Shown here: positions 43,399 to 52,290 of the stretch, in pieces | Position numbering within the stretch: position 1 is the stretch's first letter | Layout of the letters: every line of letters starts with the position of its first letter | Assembly: GCF_015207505.1 (NCBI RefSeq) | Contig: NZ_JADEWT010000014.1 | Coordinates: forward strand, 20,007 to 84,006 | Source of the DNA: Tychonema sp. LEGE 06208 | GTDB taxonomy: Bacteria > Cyanobacteriota > Cyanobacteriia > Cyanobacteriales > Microcoleaceae | Reading direction: 5' to 3' | DNA length: 64,000 nucleotides | Position numbers and translations under genes: made by a program | Notes under the pieces: generated by a model | Seen by the model: only the letters and a program-made list of their open reading frames with translations | What the model was told of the DNA's origin: nothing | Database searches by the model: none

Positions 43399-46300
43399 AT
43401 GAATAGCAGATTTCTCGATCGACTCCACCACCCCTCGCGCCCAGTCATCGTCTTCGACGGCGCCATGGGAACCAACCTGCAAGTCCAAAACCTCACCGCA
43501 GAAGACTTCGGCGGCAAAGAATACGAAGGCTGTAACGAATATCTCGTGCACACCAAACCGGAAGCCGTCGCCACCGTGCACAGAGGATTCCTCGAAGCAG
43601 GCGCTGATGTCATCGAAACAGACACCTTCGGCGCTGCTTCCATCGTGCTCGCCGAATACGATTTAGCAGACAAAGCATATTATCTTAACAAAACAGCGGC
43701 AGAACTTGCCAAGGGAATCGCCGCCGAATTTGACACGCCAGAAAAACCGAGATTTGTCGCAGGATCGATCGGGCCAGGCACCAAATTGCCAACCTTAGGA
43801 CACATTGATTTCGACACGCTAACCGCCGCTTTTACCGAACAAGCAGAAGGACTTTATGACGGCGGCGTTGACTTATTTCTTGTCGAAACTTGTCAAGACG
43901 TGCTGCAAATTAAATCAGCATTAAATGCTATTGAAGAAGTATTTAAGAAAAAAGGTGCGCGGATTCCATTAATGGTATCAATCACAATGGAAGCCACCGG
44001 CACGATGTTAGTCGGTTCCGACATCAGCGCCGCCCTCGCCATTTTGCAACCCTATCCCATAGATATTTTAGGATTAAACTGCGCCACCGGGCCCGATCGC
44101 ATGACGGAACACGTCAAATACCTTTCCGAACATTCGCCCTTCGTAATTTCCTGCATTCCCAACGCCGGTTTACCCGAAAACATCGGTGGCCACGCGCACT
44201 ACAAACTCACGCCAATAGAATTAAAAATGGCCTTGATGCGCTTCGTCGAAGACTTAGGCGTGCAAGTCATCGGCGGCTGCTGCGGCACCCGCTACGATCA
44301 CATCCAACAACTATCAGAAATTGGCGAAACTCTCACGCCAAAAATTCGCGAATTTTCTTGGGAACCGGCCGCTGCTTCAATTTATAGCGCCCAACCCTAC
44401 GAACAAGAAAATTCTTTCTTAATTGTCGGCGAAAAACTCAACGCCAGCGGTTCCAAAAAATGCCGCGATTTGCTAAACGCCGAAGATTGGGACGGTTTAG
44501 TAGCAATGGCTAGGGAACAAGTGCGAGAAGGTGCCCACGTTCTCGATGTCAACGTTGATTATGTCGGGCGCGACGGCGTGCGCGACATGAAACAATTAGT
44601 TTCCCGCGTGGTGACTAATGCAACTCTGCCCTTAATGTTGGATTCCACCGAATGGGAAAAAATGGAAGCGGGGTTAAAAGTTGCCGGCGGCAAATGTTTG
44701 CTGAATTCTACTAACTATGAAGACGGAGAACCGCGCTTTTATCAAGTTTTGGAATTGGCAAAAAAATACGGCGCAGGGATAGTAATTGGGACGATTGATG
44801 AAGATGGGATGGCTAGAACTGCTGACCAAAAATTTGCGATCGCCCAACGCGCCTATAACGCCGCCGTCGCCTTCGGAATTAGCGCTGAGGAAATCTTTTT
44901 TGACCCCTTAGCTTTGCCCATTTCCACCGGGATTGAAGAAGACCGAAAAAACGGCAAAGCTACCATCGAATCGATCCGCCGCATCCGCCAAGAATTGCCG
45001 GGTTGTCACGTAATTTTGGGAGTTTCTAATATTTCCTTCGGCTTGAATCCGGCGGCGCGGCAAGTTTTGAATTCCATGTTTTTGCACGAAGCGATGCAGG
45101 CGGGGATGGATTCGGCTATTATCAGCGCTAACAAGATTTTGCCGATCGCCAAAATCGACCCCAAACACCAGGAAATCTGCCGTAAACTGATTTACGACGA
45201 GAGGGAGTTCGACGGCGAAATTTGCGTTTACGACCCCTTGGGCGACCTAACAACGGTGTTTGCTGGCAAAACTACCAAGCGCGATCGGACAGAAGACGCA
45301 AACCTCCCCGTAGAAGAACGCCTGAAGCAGCACATCATCGACGGCGAACGAATTGGGCTCGACATCCAACTCGCCAAAGCATTAGAAACCTATCCACCCC
45401 TCCACATTATCAATACCTTCTTGCTAGACGGCATGAAAGTAGTAGGAGAATTGTTCGGTTCGGGACAAATGCAGCTACCGTTTGTATTGCAGTCAGCAGA
45501 AACTATGAAAGCCGCCGTTGCCTATTTAGAACCGTACATGGAAAAGTCAGAATCCGGGGATAATGCCAAAGGCACATTCCTGATCGCGACTGTTAAAGGC
45601 GACGTTCACGACATCGGCAAAAACTTGGTTGATATTATCCTATCAAACAACGGCTACCGAGTGATTAACTTGGGAATCAAACAGTCGGTTGACAACATCA
45701 TCGAAGCCTACGAAAAGCACAAAGCCGACTGTATTGCAATGAGCGGTTTGCTAGTGAAATCCACCGCATTCATGAAAGAAAATCTGGAAGCATTCAACCA
45801 GAAAGGAATCACCGTTCCCGTGATTTTGGGGGGTGCAGCTTTGACTCCAAAGTTTGTGCATGAAGATTGCCAAAATACGTATAAAGGTAAAGTAATTTAC
45901 GGCAAAGATGCGTTTTCTGACTTGCATTTCATGGAGAAACTCATGCCAGCCAAATCTGCTGGTAACTGGGAAGATTTGCAAGGATTTTTAGATGAATTAG
46001 GGCAAGAAAATAAGACGGTGAAAGCAGCTAAAATTTCGGCAGAAACTGCTGTAGAAGATGCTGGGAAACCAGATATTCCGGTGGTGATTGATACCAGGCG
46101 TTCCGAAGCGGTTGCTGCAGATATCGATCGCCCAAATCCTCCTTTCTGGGGAACGAAACTGTTGCAGGGAGAAGACATCCCCTTTGAGGAGATTTTCTGG
46201 CACTTAGATTTGCAAGCATTAGTGGCGGGACAGTGGCAGTTCCGCAAGCCCAAAGATCAATCGCGGGAAGAATACGATGCTTTCTTAGCGGAAAAAGTTT

Positions 46301-46950
46301 ATCCGATATTGGAGGAATGGAAACACAAAATTATTGCCGAAAAGCTATTGAATCCCCAAGCAATTTACGGGTATTTTCCCTGTCAATCTGAAGGCAATTC
46401 TTTGTATGTGTACGATCCAGAAATTATGAGTAACGGGCAAGATTTATCGACACCCGCAGCAACATTAACGTTTCCCCGCCAAAAATCGGCGCGCCGGCTG
46501 TGTATTGCCGACTTCTTCGCACCGAAAGAATCGGGTAAAATCGATGTATTTCCGATGCAAGTAGCGACGGTGGGAGAAGTTGCTACAGAGTACGCGCAAA
46601 AGCTATTTGCTAACAATCAATATACCGATTATCTCTACTTTCACGGGTTAGCGGTGCAGACGGCGGAAGCAATAGCAGAATGGACTCACGCGCGGATTCG
46701 GCGGGAATTGGGCTTTGGTAGCGAAGAACCGGACAATATTCGGGATATGCTAGCGCAGAGATATCGCGGTTCGCGGTACAGTTTTGGCTATCCTGCTTGT
46801 CCGAATATGGCGGATCAGTACAAGCAACTGGAATTGCTAAAGTGCGATCGGATAAACTTGTACATGGATGAAAGCGAGCAGCTTTATCCCGAACAATCCA
46901 CCACTGCAATTATCACCTATCACCCAGCGGCTAAATACTTTACCGCCTAA
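43399..46950 (+). CDS. metH: Cobalamin-dependent methionine synthase
   Basis: 1183 aa, full length. It transfers the methyl group of 5-methyltetrahydrofolate to homocysteine through cobalamin. Homocysteine domain: [13 protein letters not shown] and zinc ligands in LGLNCATGP and [11 protein letters not shown]. Pterin domain about 340-620 ([31 protein letters not shown]). The cobalamin-binding domain has D735-V-H737-D-I-G, whose His is the cobalt ligand, then [10 protein letters not shown] and [11 protein letters not shown]-terminal SAM-binding reactivation domain follows (about 890-1180, ending [15 protein letters not shown]). No B12 riboswitch is evident in the roughly 160-bp upstream gap. 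Confidence 0.97.
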   Translation: MNSRFLDRLHHPSRPVIVFDGAMGTNLQVQNLTAEDFGGKEYEGCNEYLVHTKPEAVATVHRGFLEAGADVIETDTFGAASIVLAEYDLADKAYYLNKTAAELAKGIAAEFDTPEKPRFVAGSIGPGTKLPTLGHIDFDTLTAAFTEQAEGLYDGGVDLFLVETCQDVLQIKSALNAIEEVFKKKGARIPLMVSITMEATGTMLVGSDISAALAILQPYPIDILGLNCATGPDRMTEHVKYLSEHSPFVISCIPNAGLPENIGGHAHYKLTPIELKMALMRFVEDLGVQVIGGCCGTRYDHIQQLSEIGETLTPKIREFSWEPAAASIYSAQPYEQENSFLIVGEKLNASGSKKCRDLLNAEDWDGLVAMAREQVREGAHVLDVNVDYVGRDGVRDMKQLVSRVVTNATLPLMLDSTEWEKMEAGLKVAGGKCLLNSTNYEDGEPRFYQVLELAKKYGAGIVIGTIDEDGMARTADQKFAIAQRAYNAAVAFGISAEEIFFDPLALPISTGIEEDRKNGKATIESIRRIRQELPGCHVILGVSNISFGLNPAARQVLNSMFLHEAMQAGMDSAIISANKILPIAKIDPKHQEICRKLIYDEREFDGEICVYDPLGDLTTVFAGKTTKRDRTEDANLPVEERLKQHIIDGERIGLDIQLAKALETYPPLHIINTFLLDGMKVVGELFGSGQMQLPFVLQSAETMKAAVAYLEPYMEKSESGDNAKGTFLIATVKGDVHDIGKNLVDIILSNNGYRVINLGIKQSVDNIIEAYEKHKADCIAMSGLLVKSTAFMKENLEAFNQKGITVPVILGGAALTPKFVHEDCQNTYKGKVIYGKDAFSDLHFMEKLMPAKSAGNWEDLQGFLDELGQENKTVKAAKISAETAVEDAGKPDIPVVIDTRRSEAVAADIDRPNPPFWGTKLLQGEDIPFEEIFWHLDLQALVAGQWQFRKPKDQSREEYDAFLAEKVYPILEEWKHKIIAEKLLNPQAIYGYFPCQSEGNSLYVYDPEIMSNGQDLSTPAATLTFPRQKSARRLCIADFFAPKESGKIDVFPMQVATVGEVATEYAQKLFANNQYTDYLYFHGLAVQTAEAIAEWTHARIRRELGFGSEEPDNIRDMLAQRYRGSRYSFGYPACPNMADQYKQLELLKCDRINLYMDESEQLYPEQSTTAIITYHPAAKYFTA

Positions 46951-47105
46951 TTTGTAGGGTGAGGAAGGCCCAAATTATACTCGTTACTCGTTCCCCGGTT
47001 CTACCTGGGAACGAGAAAATTCACCCTGCTTGTTAAGGTGAATTTTGGGGGTTCTAGACTCAGCTACAACCGACATTTATTATGGATTTTAGTGTTAAGT
47101 TGTCA

Positions 47106-47253
47106 TATCAAATCCGGTAGCATCGGAATTACAAAATCGAGTCAGATCAAATCCGCGCTTCATACTTCTGTATTCATCTCTCTCTCTTGTCTTCCTCTGT
47201 GTTCTCTGCGCCCTCTGCGGTTAAATCACCTGACGATGCTACCGGAAACGATA
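47106..47253. mobile_element. MITE-like element, family 1, carrying GCAGAGAACACAGAGG cargo
   Basis: 148 bp, near-identical in reverse orientation to the copy at 24899-25046, with small compensating length differences in the interior. Begins TATCAAATCCGGTAGCATCGG, ends CGATGCTACCGGAAACGATA, and is flanked by TCA on both sides (47103-47105, 47254-47256). Confidence 0.9.
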
Positions 47254-47320
47254 TCACCAACGGGTAGAGCCTGCGAAGGAGAAATGGCCGATGCCCGATT
47301 CCCAATTCCCGAACTCTGTC

Positions 47321-47944
47321 TTACGAGTAATTCCGGGGAGTGCGCGCCCCTGCAGATGCCCCTGCCATTGAAGCAACCAAACCCAATAGGGAGCCGAACA
47401 AAAATGACCAGCCAGCTTTGGCGGCATTTTCTGCAATATTGCGAGTATCTTGAGCCGATACGTTAGGCGCTTGGTTCGGCAGATTGACCACACCTTGCTG
47501 GGCTTGATTAATCACTTCTCCGGCATTGGCAGCTACTATGCCAAAAGTACCGGCCACGCCGTTTGCTAACAGCCAAGAGCCAATTGTTAAGGTAGTTGCC
47601 CACAAAATTGCTCCGTTCAAAAGTGCCGTGCTACGGTTCATCGGGCCGCAAGCGCGAGCTGTTACCCAGCCGCCAACGCCTAAGCTAATTAGCAAACTGA
47701 TAATTGACCAAATTCCTACCCCAGTACCGACGCTGCTGGCAATAGTGCGCGGTGCTCCTGAATTAGCGATGTTGCTTAAGCCGATCGCCGCGCCCAATGC
47801 ACTTAACACCAGTTGGGTGGCGATCGCAATTACCAAACCAGAAAATATCGGGCCCCACCGCACTCGATCGTGGTATTCCATCACTGAATTCACCACCACC
47901 GGTTCAGTAACAACGTTATCGGCAGGTCTATTTACGTAGGACAT
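47321..47944 (-). CDS. Conserved transmembrane protein
   Basis: 207 aa with about four hydrophobic segments (WGPIFSGLVIAIATQLVLSALGAAIGL, VGTGVGIWSIISLLISLGVGGWVTA, LLNGAILWATTLTIGSWLLANGVAGTFGIVAA and a C-terminal GWSFLFGSLLGLVASMAGASAGA). The N-terminus (VMEYHDRVRWGPI) and overall layout are shared by small bacterial membrane proteins of unknown function, often stress-associated. No catalytic motif is visible. Confidence 0.75.
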   Translation of the reverse strand: MSYVNRPADNVVTEPVVVNSVMEYHDRVRWGPIFSGLVIAIATQLVLSALGAAIGLSNIANSGAPRTIASSVGTGVGIWSIISLLISLGVGGWVTARACGPMNRSTALLNGAILWATTLTIGSWLLANGVAGTFGIVAANAGEVINQAQQGVVNLPNQAPNVSAQDTRNIAENAAKAGWSFLFGSLLGLVASMAGASAGARTPRNYS

Positions 47945-48082
47945 ATTTTTTTCCTCTGAACTGTTTTTATTTTTAAGAATCTAGAACTTATGTATTGATT
48001 TTGGCTGAGATTGATAAAAACTATATCTGCCTGGGGAAATAACCAGAATCTCTGTCTGAAGAAAGAAACAAAAAAGTCATCA

Positions 48083-48222
48083 TATCAATTCCGGTTTCAC
48101 TCCTGTTGACTGTTGACTGTTAACTGTTGAGTGTTGACTGTTGAGGGGCGGGGCGAAAAACTGAATGGTTGAGTGTTAACTGTTGACTCGATTTTATGAT
48201 TCCGATGCAACCGGAAACGATA
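48083..48222. mobile_element. MITE-like element, family 1, carrying TGTTGAC heptamers
   Basis: 140 bp from TATCAATTCCGGTTTCAC to CCGATGCAACCGGAAACGATA, flanked by TCA on both sides (48080-48082, 48223-48225). The interior is two TGTTGAC/TGTTAAC clusters separated by GGGGCGGGGCGAAAAACTGA. It lies about 60 bp from the IS605-type element. Confidence 0.85.
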
Positions 48223-48298
48223 TCAGCCATCAGTCAGAAGCTATTAGCTAATGACTGATGACTGATGACCAAGAAAATGGGACACAAGCCCCGTCCTT

Positions 48299-48697
48299 TT
48301 AGGACGGCTTTTCTTGATTCCTAATATACTCCTTTAAGACTTCTAGAGGTGCACCACCTACGGAAACTGCGAAATAACTGGGACTCCACAAAGCTTCCTT
48401 GTGTGGTTTCTTGTGTCCGGCTTGCCCATATCGACGGCTAGACACCCCTTTTAGCGCATTCACTATTTGAGAAACAGAAAGTTTAGGCGGATACTCAATC
48501 AGCGCATGAACGTGATTGCCTTCACCGTTAAACTCTAGAACCTGAAAATTCATTTTTTCGGCAACCTCTCGAAATGATTTTTCAATCAAGTCAAGACTTT
48601 CACTTGTAAATACAGGCCGACGATACTTTGTCACGCAGACCAAGTGGATCTTAAGTTCTGTAACAGAATGTCGTTCTCGGCGATAGTCGGTTGTCAT
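48299..48697 (-). CDS. tnpA: IS200/IS605 Y1 transposase TnpA
   Basis: 132 aa from ATG 48697 (TTG at 48706 is possible). A single-strand HUH transposase: the metal-binding HUH motif is EGNHVHALIEYPP and the catalytic tyrosine is in LKEYIRNQ. The IHLVCVTKYRRPVF start and WSPSYFAVSVGG are typical. It excises and inserts single-stranded DNA using hairpin ends. It is intact and divergent from tnpB by about 50 bp. Confidence 0.95.
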   Translation of the reverse strand: MTTDYRRERHSVTELKIHLVCVTKYRRPVFTSESLDLIEKSFREVAEKMNFQVLEFNGEGNHVHALIEYPPKLSVSQIVNALKGVSSRRYGQAGHKKPHKEALWSPSYFAVSVGGAPLEVLKEYIRNQEKPS

Positions 48698-48747
48698 TTT
48701 TGGCAAACCAAGATATGATTTAGTTGCAGACCAACTTTAGCACAGTT

Positions 48748-49908
48748 ATGAAATCACGATATCGTTACAGATTCTACCCAACCGACCAACAACGACAGAG
48801 CCTAGCTCAGTTGTTTGGCTGCGTGCGTGTAGTCTGGAACGATGCGCTTGCTCTGTGTAAGCAGTCCGAGAAAAAGCCGAGTTCAGTAGATTTGCAAAAA
48901 ATCGTAATTACCCAGGCTAAAAATACTGAGGAAAGAGCTTGGCTAGGAGATGTGTCCTGCGTCCCATTACAGCAGTCGGTTGCCGACCTGGATGTTGCTT
49001 TTAAGAACTTCTTCAACTCCTGCAAAGGGAAAAGAAAAGGACGTAAAGTCGGATATCCTAAGTTCAAAAAACGAACTAACAGCCAATCGGCGCGTTTTAG
49101 AGTTGGAGGGTTTTCCCTCAAAGGTGATGGAGTTTATTTAGCCAAGATTGGAATTGTTAACCCAGTCTGGTCTAGAGAATTGCCATCTGAACCTAGCTCT
49201 GTCACGGTAATCAAAGACTGTGCGAACCGCTATTTTCTAAGTTTTGTTGTAGAGGTCAAACCAATTCAATCCGAAGCTAAAAGCCCAAGTATCGGGATTG
49301 ATTTGGGAATTAAAACTTTTGCAGTAATGAGTAACGGTGAAAAAGTCGAAAGCCCTAGCTATAAAAAACTAGACCGAAAAGTTCGCAAACTACAACGCAA
49401 ATTAGCCCATCAGCCCAAAGATTCTAGGAGAAGGAATGTAACTCGCATCAGAATTGCGAAACTGCATAATGGAATTGCCGACACCCGCTCATATTTTCTC
49501 CACAAACTGTCAACCAAAATAGTCAACGAAAACCAAGTGATTATTTTGGAAGATTTGAATGTGTCAGGAATGGTCAAGAACCGGAAACTTTCAAGAGCGA
49601 TTAGTCAGCAAGGCTGGTACGAATTCCGAACGCTTTGCGAGGCTAAATCAGAGAAACTTGGTAGAGAGTTTAAGGTAATTAGTCGCTGGGAACCCACTAG
49701 CCAAGTGTGTTCGGATTGTGGATTCAAGTGGGGCAAAATTGATTTATCTATCCGCTCAGTGCTTTGTCTAAGTTGCAACACCGAGCAGGATAGAGATGAA
49801 AATGCCGCTAAGAATATAGAGAAAGTCGGGATGGGGAATCGCCACGACTCTAAATGTACGCAGAGACAGAGTAAGACAACTTCGGTTGCATCAGTCGGTG
49901 AAGCGTAA
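48748..49908 (+). CDS. tnpB: TnpB RNA-guided nuclease (IS605 accessory)
   Basis: 386 aa from ATG 48748. N-terminal KSRYRYRFYPTDQQRQSLAQLFGCVRVVWNDAL. The RuvC motifs are all present: IGIDLGIKTFAVMSNG (Asp), IILEDLNVSGM (Glu) and DRDENAAKNI (Asp). The zinc ribbon has four cysteines (CSDCG ... CLSC). TnpB proteins are ancestors of Cas12 and cut DNA using an RNA from the element's right end. Catalytic residues are intact, so it is potentially active. Confidence 0.95.
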   Translation: MKSRYRYRFYPTDQQRQSLAQLFGCVRVVWNDALALCKQSEKKPSSVDLQKIVITQAKNTEERAWLGDVSCVPLQQSVADLDVAFKNFFNSCKGKRKGRKVGYPKFKKRTNSQSARFRVGGFSLKGDGVYLAKIGIVNPVWSRELPSEPSSVTVIKDCANRYFLSFVVEVKPIQSEAKSPSIGIDLGIKTFAVMSNGEKVESPSYKKLDRKVRKLQRKLAHQPKDSRRRNVTRIRIAKLHNGIADTRSYFLHKLSTKIVNENQVIILEDLNVSGMVKNRKLSRAISQQGWYEFRTLCEAKSEKLGREFKVISRWEPTSQVCSDCGFKWGKIDLSIRSVLCLSCNTEQDRDENAAKNIEKVGMGNRHDSKCTQRQSKTTSVASVGEA

Positions 49909-49965
49909 AGAATCCCCGTGCGTTTACGCCGGGGAGTATTTCAAGAATAACTATTTTATCCAGTT
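49780..49965 (+). ncRNA. Candidate TnpB-associated omega RNA region
   Basis: By analogy with other IS605 elements, the guide RNA scaffold covers the 3' end of tnpB and the right-end hairpin (about 49917-49937). The guide would be copied from sequence just outside the element, starting near 49945 (AATAACTATTTTATCC). The boundaries are inferred; no promoter was identified. Confidence 0.3.
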
Positions 49966-50000
49966 AAACAAAGTTCGCCGACGTATAGAGGAAAGGCTGC

Positions 50001-50327
50001 TTAACGCAATCTTACAGCCGTTCCGACGGCAGTAATCAGCAGGAGAGCTCCCGAAGAGTCTACATTAATCGTGCCAGTATCAACTTCCACCCCGATGACG
50101 GCATTAGCACCGAGACGCCCTGCCCGTTTTTCCAGTTCCGCGAGGGCATCTCGCTGTCCTTTGAGAAACACTTCCTCATAACTGCCGGTGCGCCCGCCGA
50201 TGATGTCGCGAATCCCCGCGAAAAAATCTCGCAGGGCGTTGGTGCCGTAGACCACCTCAGCAGTTACAATTCCCAAGTAAGATTGAATTTCTGCTCCTTG
50301 GATGATATCAGTTGTTGTTACAATCAT
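50001..50327 (-). CDS. YbjQ/UPF0145 family protein
   Basis: 108 aa: MIVTTTDIIQGAEIQSYLGIVTAEVVYGTNALRDFFAGIRDIIGGRTGSYEEVF and ALAELEKRAGRLGANAVIGVEVDTGTI are the family hallmarks. It forms small beta-rich oligomers (putative heavy-metal-binding domain). Its physiological role is not settled. Full length and standing alone. Confidence 0.93.
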   Translation of the reverse strand: MIVTTTDIIQGAEIQSYLGIVTAEVVYGTNALRDFFAGIRDIIGGRTGSYEEVFLKGQRDALAELEKRAGRLGANAVIGVEVDTGTINVDSSGALLLITAVGTAVRLR

Positions 50328-50416
50328 CAGTTGCCCTCAAGTGCGAAAATTTTGAGTGAGTCGAGTTCTGTAGATTTACTACATCTCGCCGTTCCAAGAT
50401 TCCAGCCAAACCCTAA

Positions 50417-50465
50417 GCTGGAGCGTCGATTAAAGAATTGAAGAATTTTGGATTGACGCTCCAGC
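50417..50465. terminator. GCTGGAGCGTC inverted repeat
   Basis: A perfect 11-bp dyad, GCTGGAGCGTC (50417-50427) with GACGCTCCAGC (50455-50465), in the gap upstream of both the YbjQ gene and the TPR gene. The position does not suit a terminator of either, so it may be an operator or a repeat. Confidence 0.4.
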
Positions 50466-50472
50466 ACCTTGA

Positions 50473-50570
50473 ATCACCGGAGGTTGAACTAAACTCTAAA
50501 ATTTTGGGATATACTCTGACGCTAGCGTCAGTGGTTTGTATCCGTTTCTTGCAGCTCAGCGCTAGCAAGC
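50473..50570. repeat. Dispersed repeat shared with 60243-60335
   Basis: TTGAACTAAACTCTAAAATTTTGGGATATACTCTGACGC...GTATCCGTTTCTTGCAGCTCAGC here parallels TTGAACTAAAATCTAAAATTTTGGGAGATTTACTCTGGAGC...GTATCCGTTGTTTGCGAGTCAGC at 60254-60335. This copy includes a 14-bp palindrome TGACGCTAGCGTCA. Confidence 0.6.
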
Positions 50571-50613
50571 TGGCTGCAACTCGCTCTTTTATTCCACACA
50601 TTCTTTGAAACAA

Positions 50614-51714
50614 ATGGCCGTCCACAAACAAAGTCTCTTGGTATTAAGTACGCTGTTGGTAGCGGGATTCGCGATCGCAGCGCCGCAGGTAGCGCTATCA
50701 GCAGAAACATCTGTTCAAGTTCAACCTAAAAACGATTCAAATTTAGACGATCTGCTGCGACAAGGACGCGAGTTGGTAAATGCAGGAGATTACAGTAAGG
50801 CGATCGACGTTTATCAGCAAGCAGCGCGTTTAGATGCCGAAAACCCGCGCATTTTTTCCGGTATTGGCTATTTAGAAGCGCGTCAAGGCAACTATCAAGC
50901 CTCTGTAGAATTTTACCAACAGGCGATCGGTCTCGAACCCAAAAATGCTGATTTTCAATACGCCCTAGGATATGCTATGGCGAACCTACAAAACTATCCC
51001 GCAGCAGCCTCCGCTTACCGCCGCGCCACTGCGCTCGATCGCAAAAATGTCAACGCCCGCATCGGTCTGGGAGTGGTACTTTTTCAGCAAAAAGATTACA
51101 GCGGTTCATTTAAAGCATACCAAGAGGCGATCGCCCTCGATCCGAAAAATTGGCAAGCTTATTCTTCAATGGGTTTAGTATTGATCCAGCAGGGAAATTT
51201 TGCCAGTGCTGTCACCGTGCTCGAAGAAGCAGCCAAACTCGCTCCCAAACAGTCCAGCATCCAGTTAAAATTAGGTAGTGCTTTGCTGCGGAACGGCAAC
51301 ACTTCCGAAGGACTAGCAGCTTTTGAAGAAGCAGCCAAACTAGAGCCACGAAATCCCGAAGTGCAAGTAGAAATCGCCGAACTTCTCAGATCTCAAAACG
51401 ACTTAGACGGAGCCGTGGTAGCTTATAAGCGGGCGATTGACGTGCGCCCGAATTTAGTTGAAGCATACGTGGCGATCGGGGAAATTCAAATCCAAAAACA
51501 AGATTTTGTAGGAGCGATTATCACTTTTAGGCGAGTGATCCAGATCGATCCAAACAGAGCAGAAGCTTATTACGATATGGGTCAAGCACTCAAAGCGCGC
51601 GATCGCACATCCGAAGCAATTCAAGCTTTCCAACAAGCTCTAGACACTTACCGCCAGCAAGGAAACAATGATGGCGCCCAAAAAGCCGAGGCTGCCCTCA
51701 ATGAACTCAAATAA
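50614..51714 (+). CDS. Exported tetratricopeptide-repeat protein
   Basis: 366 aa from ATG 50614 (TTG 50605 is possible). A signal peptide (SLLVLSTLLVAGFAIAAPQVALSAET) is followed by about eight to nine consecutive TPR units (for example AGDYSKAIDVYQQAARLDAENPRIFSGIGYLEARQGNYQASVEFYQQAI), ending in an Ala/Gln-rich helix. It likely serves as a periplasmic or thylakoid-lumen protein-protein scaffold. No partner is indicated. A heptamer array starts at its stop codon. Confidence 0.88.
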   Translation: MAVHKQSLLVLSTLLVAGFAIAAPQVALSAETSVQVQPKNDSNLDDLLRQGRELVNAGDYSKAIDVYQQAARLDAENPRIFSGIGYLEARQGNYQASVEFYQQAIGLEPKNADFQYALGYAMANLQNYPAAASAYRRATALDRKNVNARIGLGVVLFQQKDYSGSFKAYQEAIALDPKNWQAYSSMGLVLIQQGNFASAVTVLEEAAKLAPKQSSIQLKLGSALLRNGNTSEGLAAFEEAAKLEPRNPEVQVEIAELLRSQNDLDGAVVAYKRAIDVRPNLVEAYVAIGEIQIQKQDFVGAIITFRRVIQIDPNRAEAYYDMGQALKARDRTSEAIQAFQQALDTYRQQGNNDGAQKAEAALNELK

Positions 51715-51846
51715 TTAGTCAGTAGTCATTAGTCATTAGTCATTGGTCATTGGTCATTAGTCATTGGTCATTAGTCATTAGTCATTGGTCATTAGTCATT
51801 GGTCATTAGTCATTAGTCATTAGTTATTAGTCATTAGTCATTAGAC
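51715..51846. repeat. AGTCATT/GGTCATT heptamer array
   Basis: About 18 tandem 7-bp units, mostly TTAGTCA and TTGGTCA, with one TTAGTTA, beginning immediately at the TPR gene's stop. Same unit class as the 8866 array. Confidence 0.9.
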
Positions 51847-51882
51847 AAGCTAGTTTTTAATCTCGCAAACTAACTTGTCATC

Positions 51883-51989
51883 CAATACGGTTTAGTTAAG
51901 ACGATCCATGTGCTAAAATATTCTGAAAACCAAATAATACTGCGATTGCTTCGTTGCTCTATTAAGAGGATTTTAAGTAAACCGTATTG
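51883..51989. repeat. 107-bp inverted-repeat element, CAATACGGTTTA ends
   Basis: The left arm CAATACGGTTTAGTTAA (51883-51899) matches the reverse of the right arm TTAAGTAAACCGTATTG (51973-51989) at 16 of 17 positions. No coding content and no clear target duplication. A different family from the TATC/GATA elements. Confidence 0.6.
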
Positions 51990-52010
51990 ATTTATAATTA
52001 GGATCTAAAA

Positions 52011-52136
52011 CTTAATAACTTAAACACCTCCTACAGTCCTCTATCCTGTAAGTTAGCAGATAAAAGGAGGCTCTTCCTCGCCTATCTGCATTACCAGACA
52101 GAGCGAAAGTATCGAGCAATTGCTTAAGTTATTAAA
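52011..52136. ncRNA. Candidate structured RNA or inverted-repeat element
   Basis: A 12-bp closing stem, TTAATAACTTAA (52012-52023) with TTAAGTTATTAA (52124-52135), encloses two or more hairpins. These are TACAG/CTGTA (52032-52050) and GCAGATA/TATCTGC (52056-52089) with an inner GGAGG/CCTC. CCTCCT (52027-52032) could alternatively pair with AGGAGG (52065-52070), suggesting a possible switch. It lies between heptamer arrays with no gene. The strand is unknown. Confidence 0.3.
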
Positions 52137-52149
52137 TTTTCATTCCTTA

Positions 52150-52290
52150 GTCATTAGTTAAAATGTCTACTAACTACTGACAACTAACTACTGACAACTG
52201 CCAACTGCCAACTGCCAACTGACAACTAACTACTGACAACTGCCAACTGCCAACTGCCAACTGACAACTGCCAACTGCCAACTGCCAACT
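52150..52290. repeat. ACTGCCA/ACTGACA/ACTAACT heptamer array
   Basis: About twenty 7-bp units run right up to the ATG at 52291, leaving no Shine-Dalgarno sequence for the methyltransferase gene. The units differ from those of the neighbouring array at 51715. Confidence 0.9.

Larger units (their letters stand above)
48284..49945. mobile_element. IS605-type insertion sequence (divergent tnpA/tnpB)
   Basis: About 1.66 kb with divergently transcribed Y1 transposase (tnpA, minus) and TnpB (plus). The left-end hairpin GCCCCGTCCTTTTAGGACGGC at about 48288-48308 overlaps the tnpA stop. The right-end hairpin CCCCGTGCGTTTACGCCGGGG lies at about 49917-49937, followed by AGTATTTCAAG. Both genes look intact, so the element may be active. 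The exact ends are approximate because elements of this group make no target duplication. Confidence 0.85.

Noticed and set aside
47038..47466. 142-aa + strand frame near 47 kb
   Set aside because: Translates the inverted-repeat element and the antisense of the membrane protein gene.
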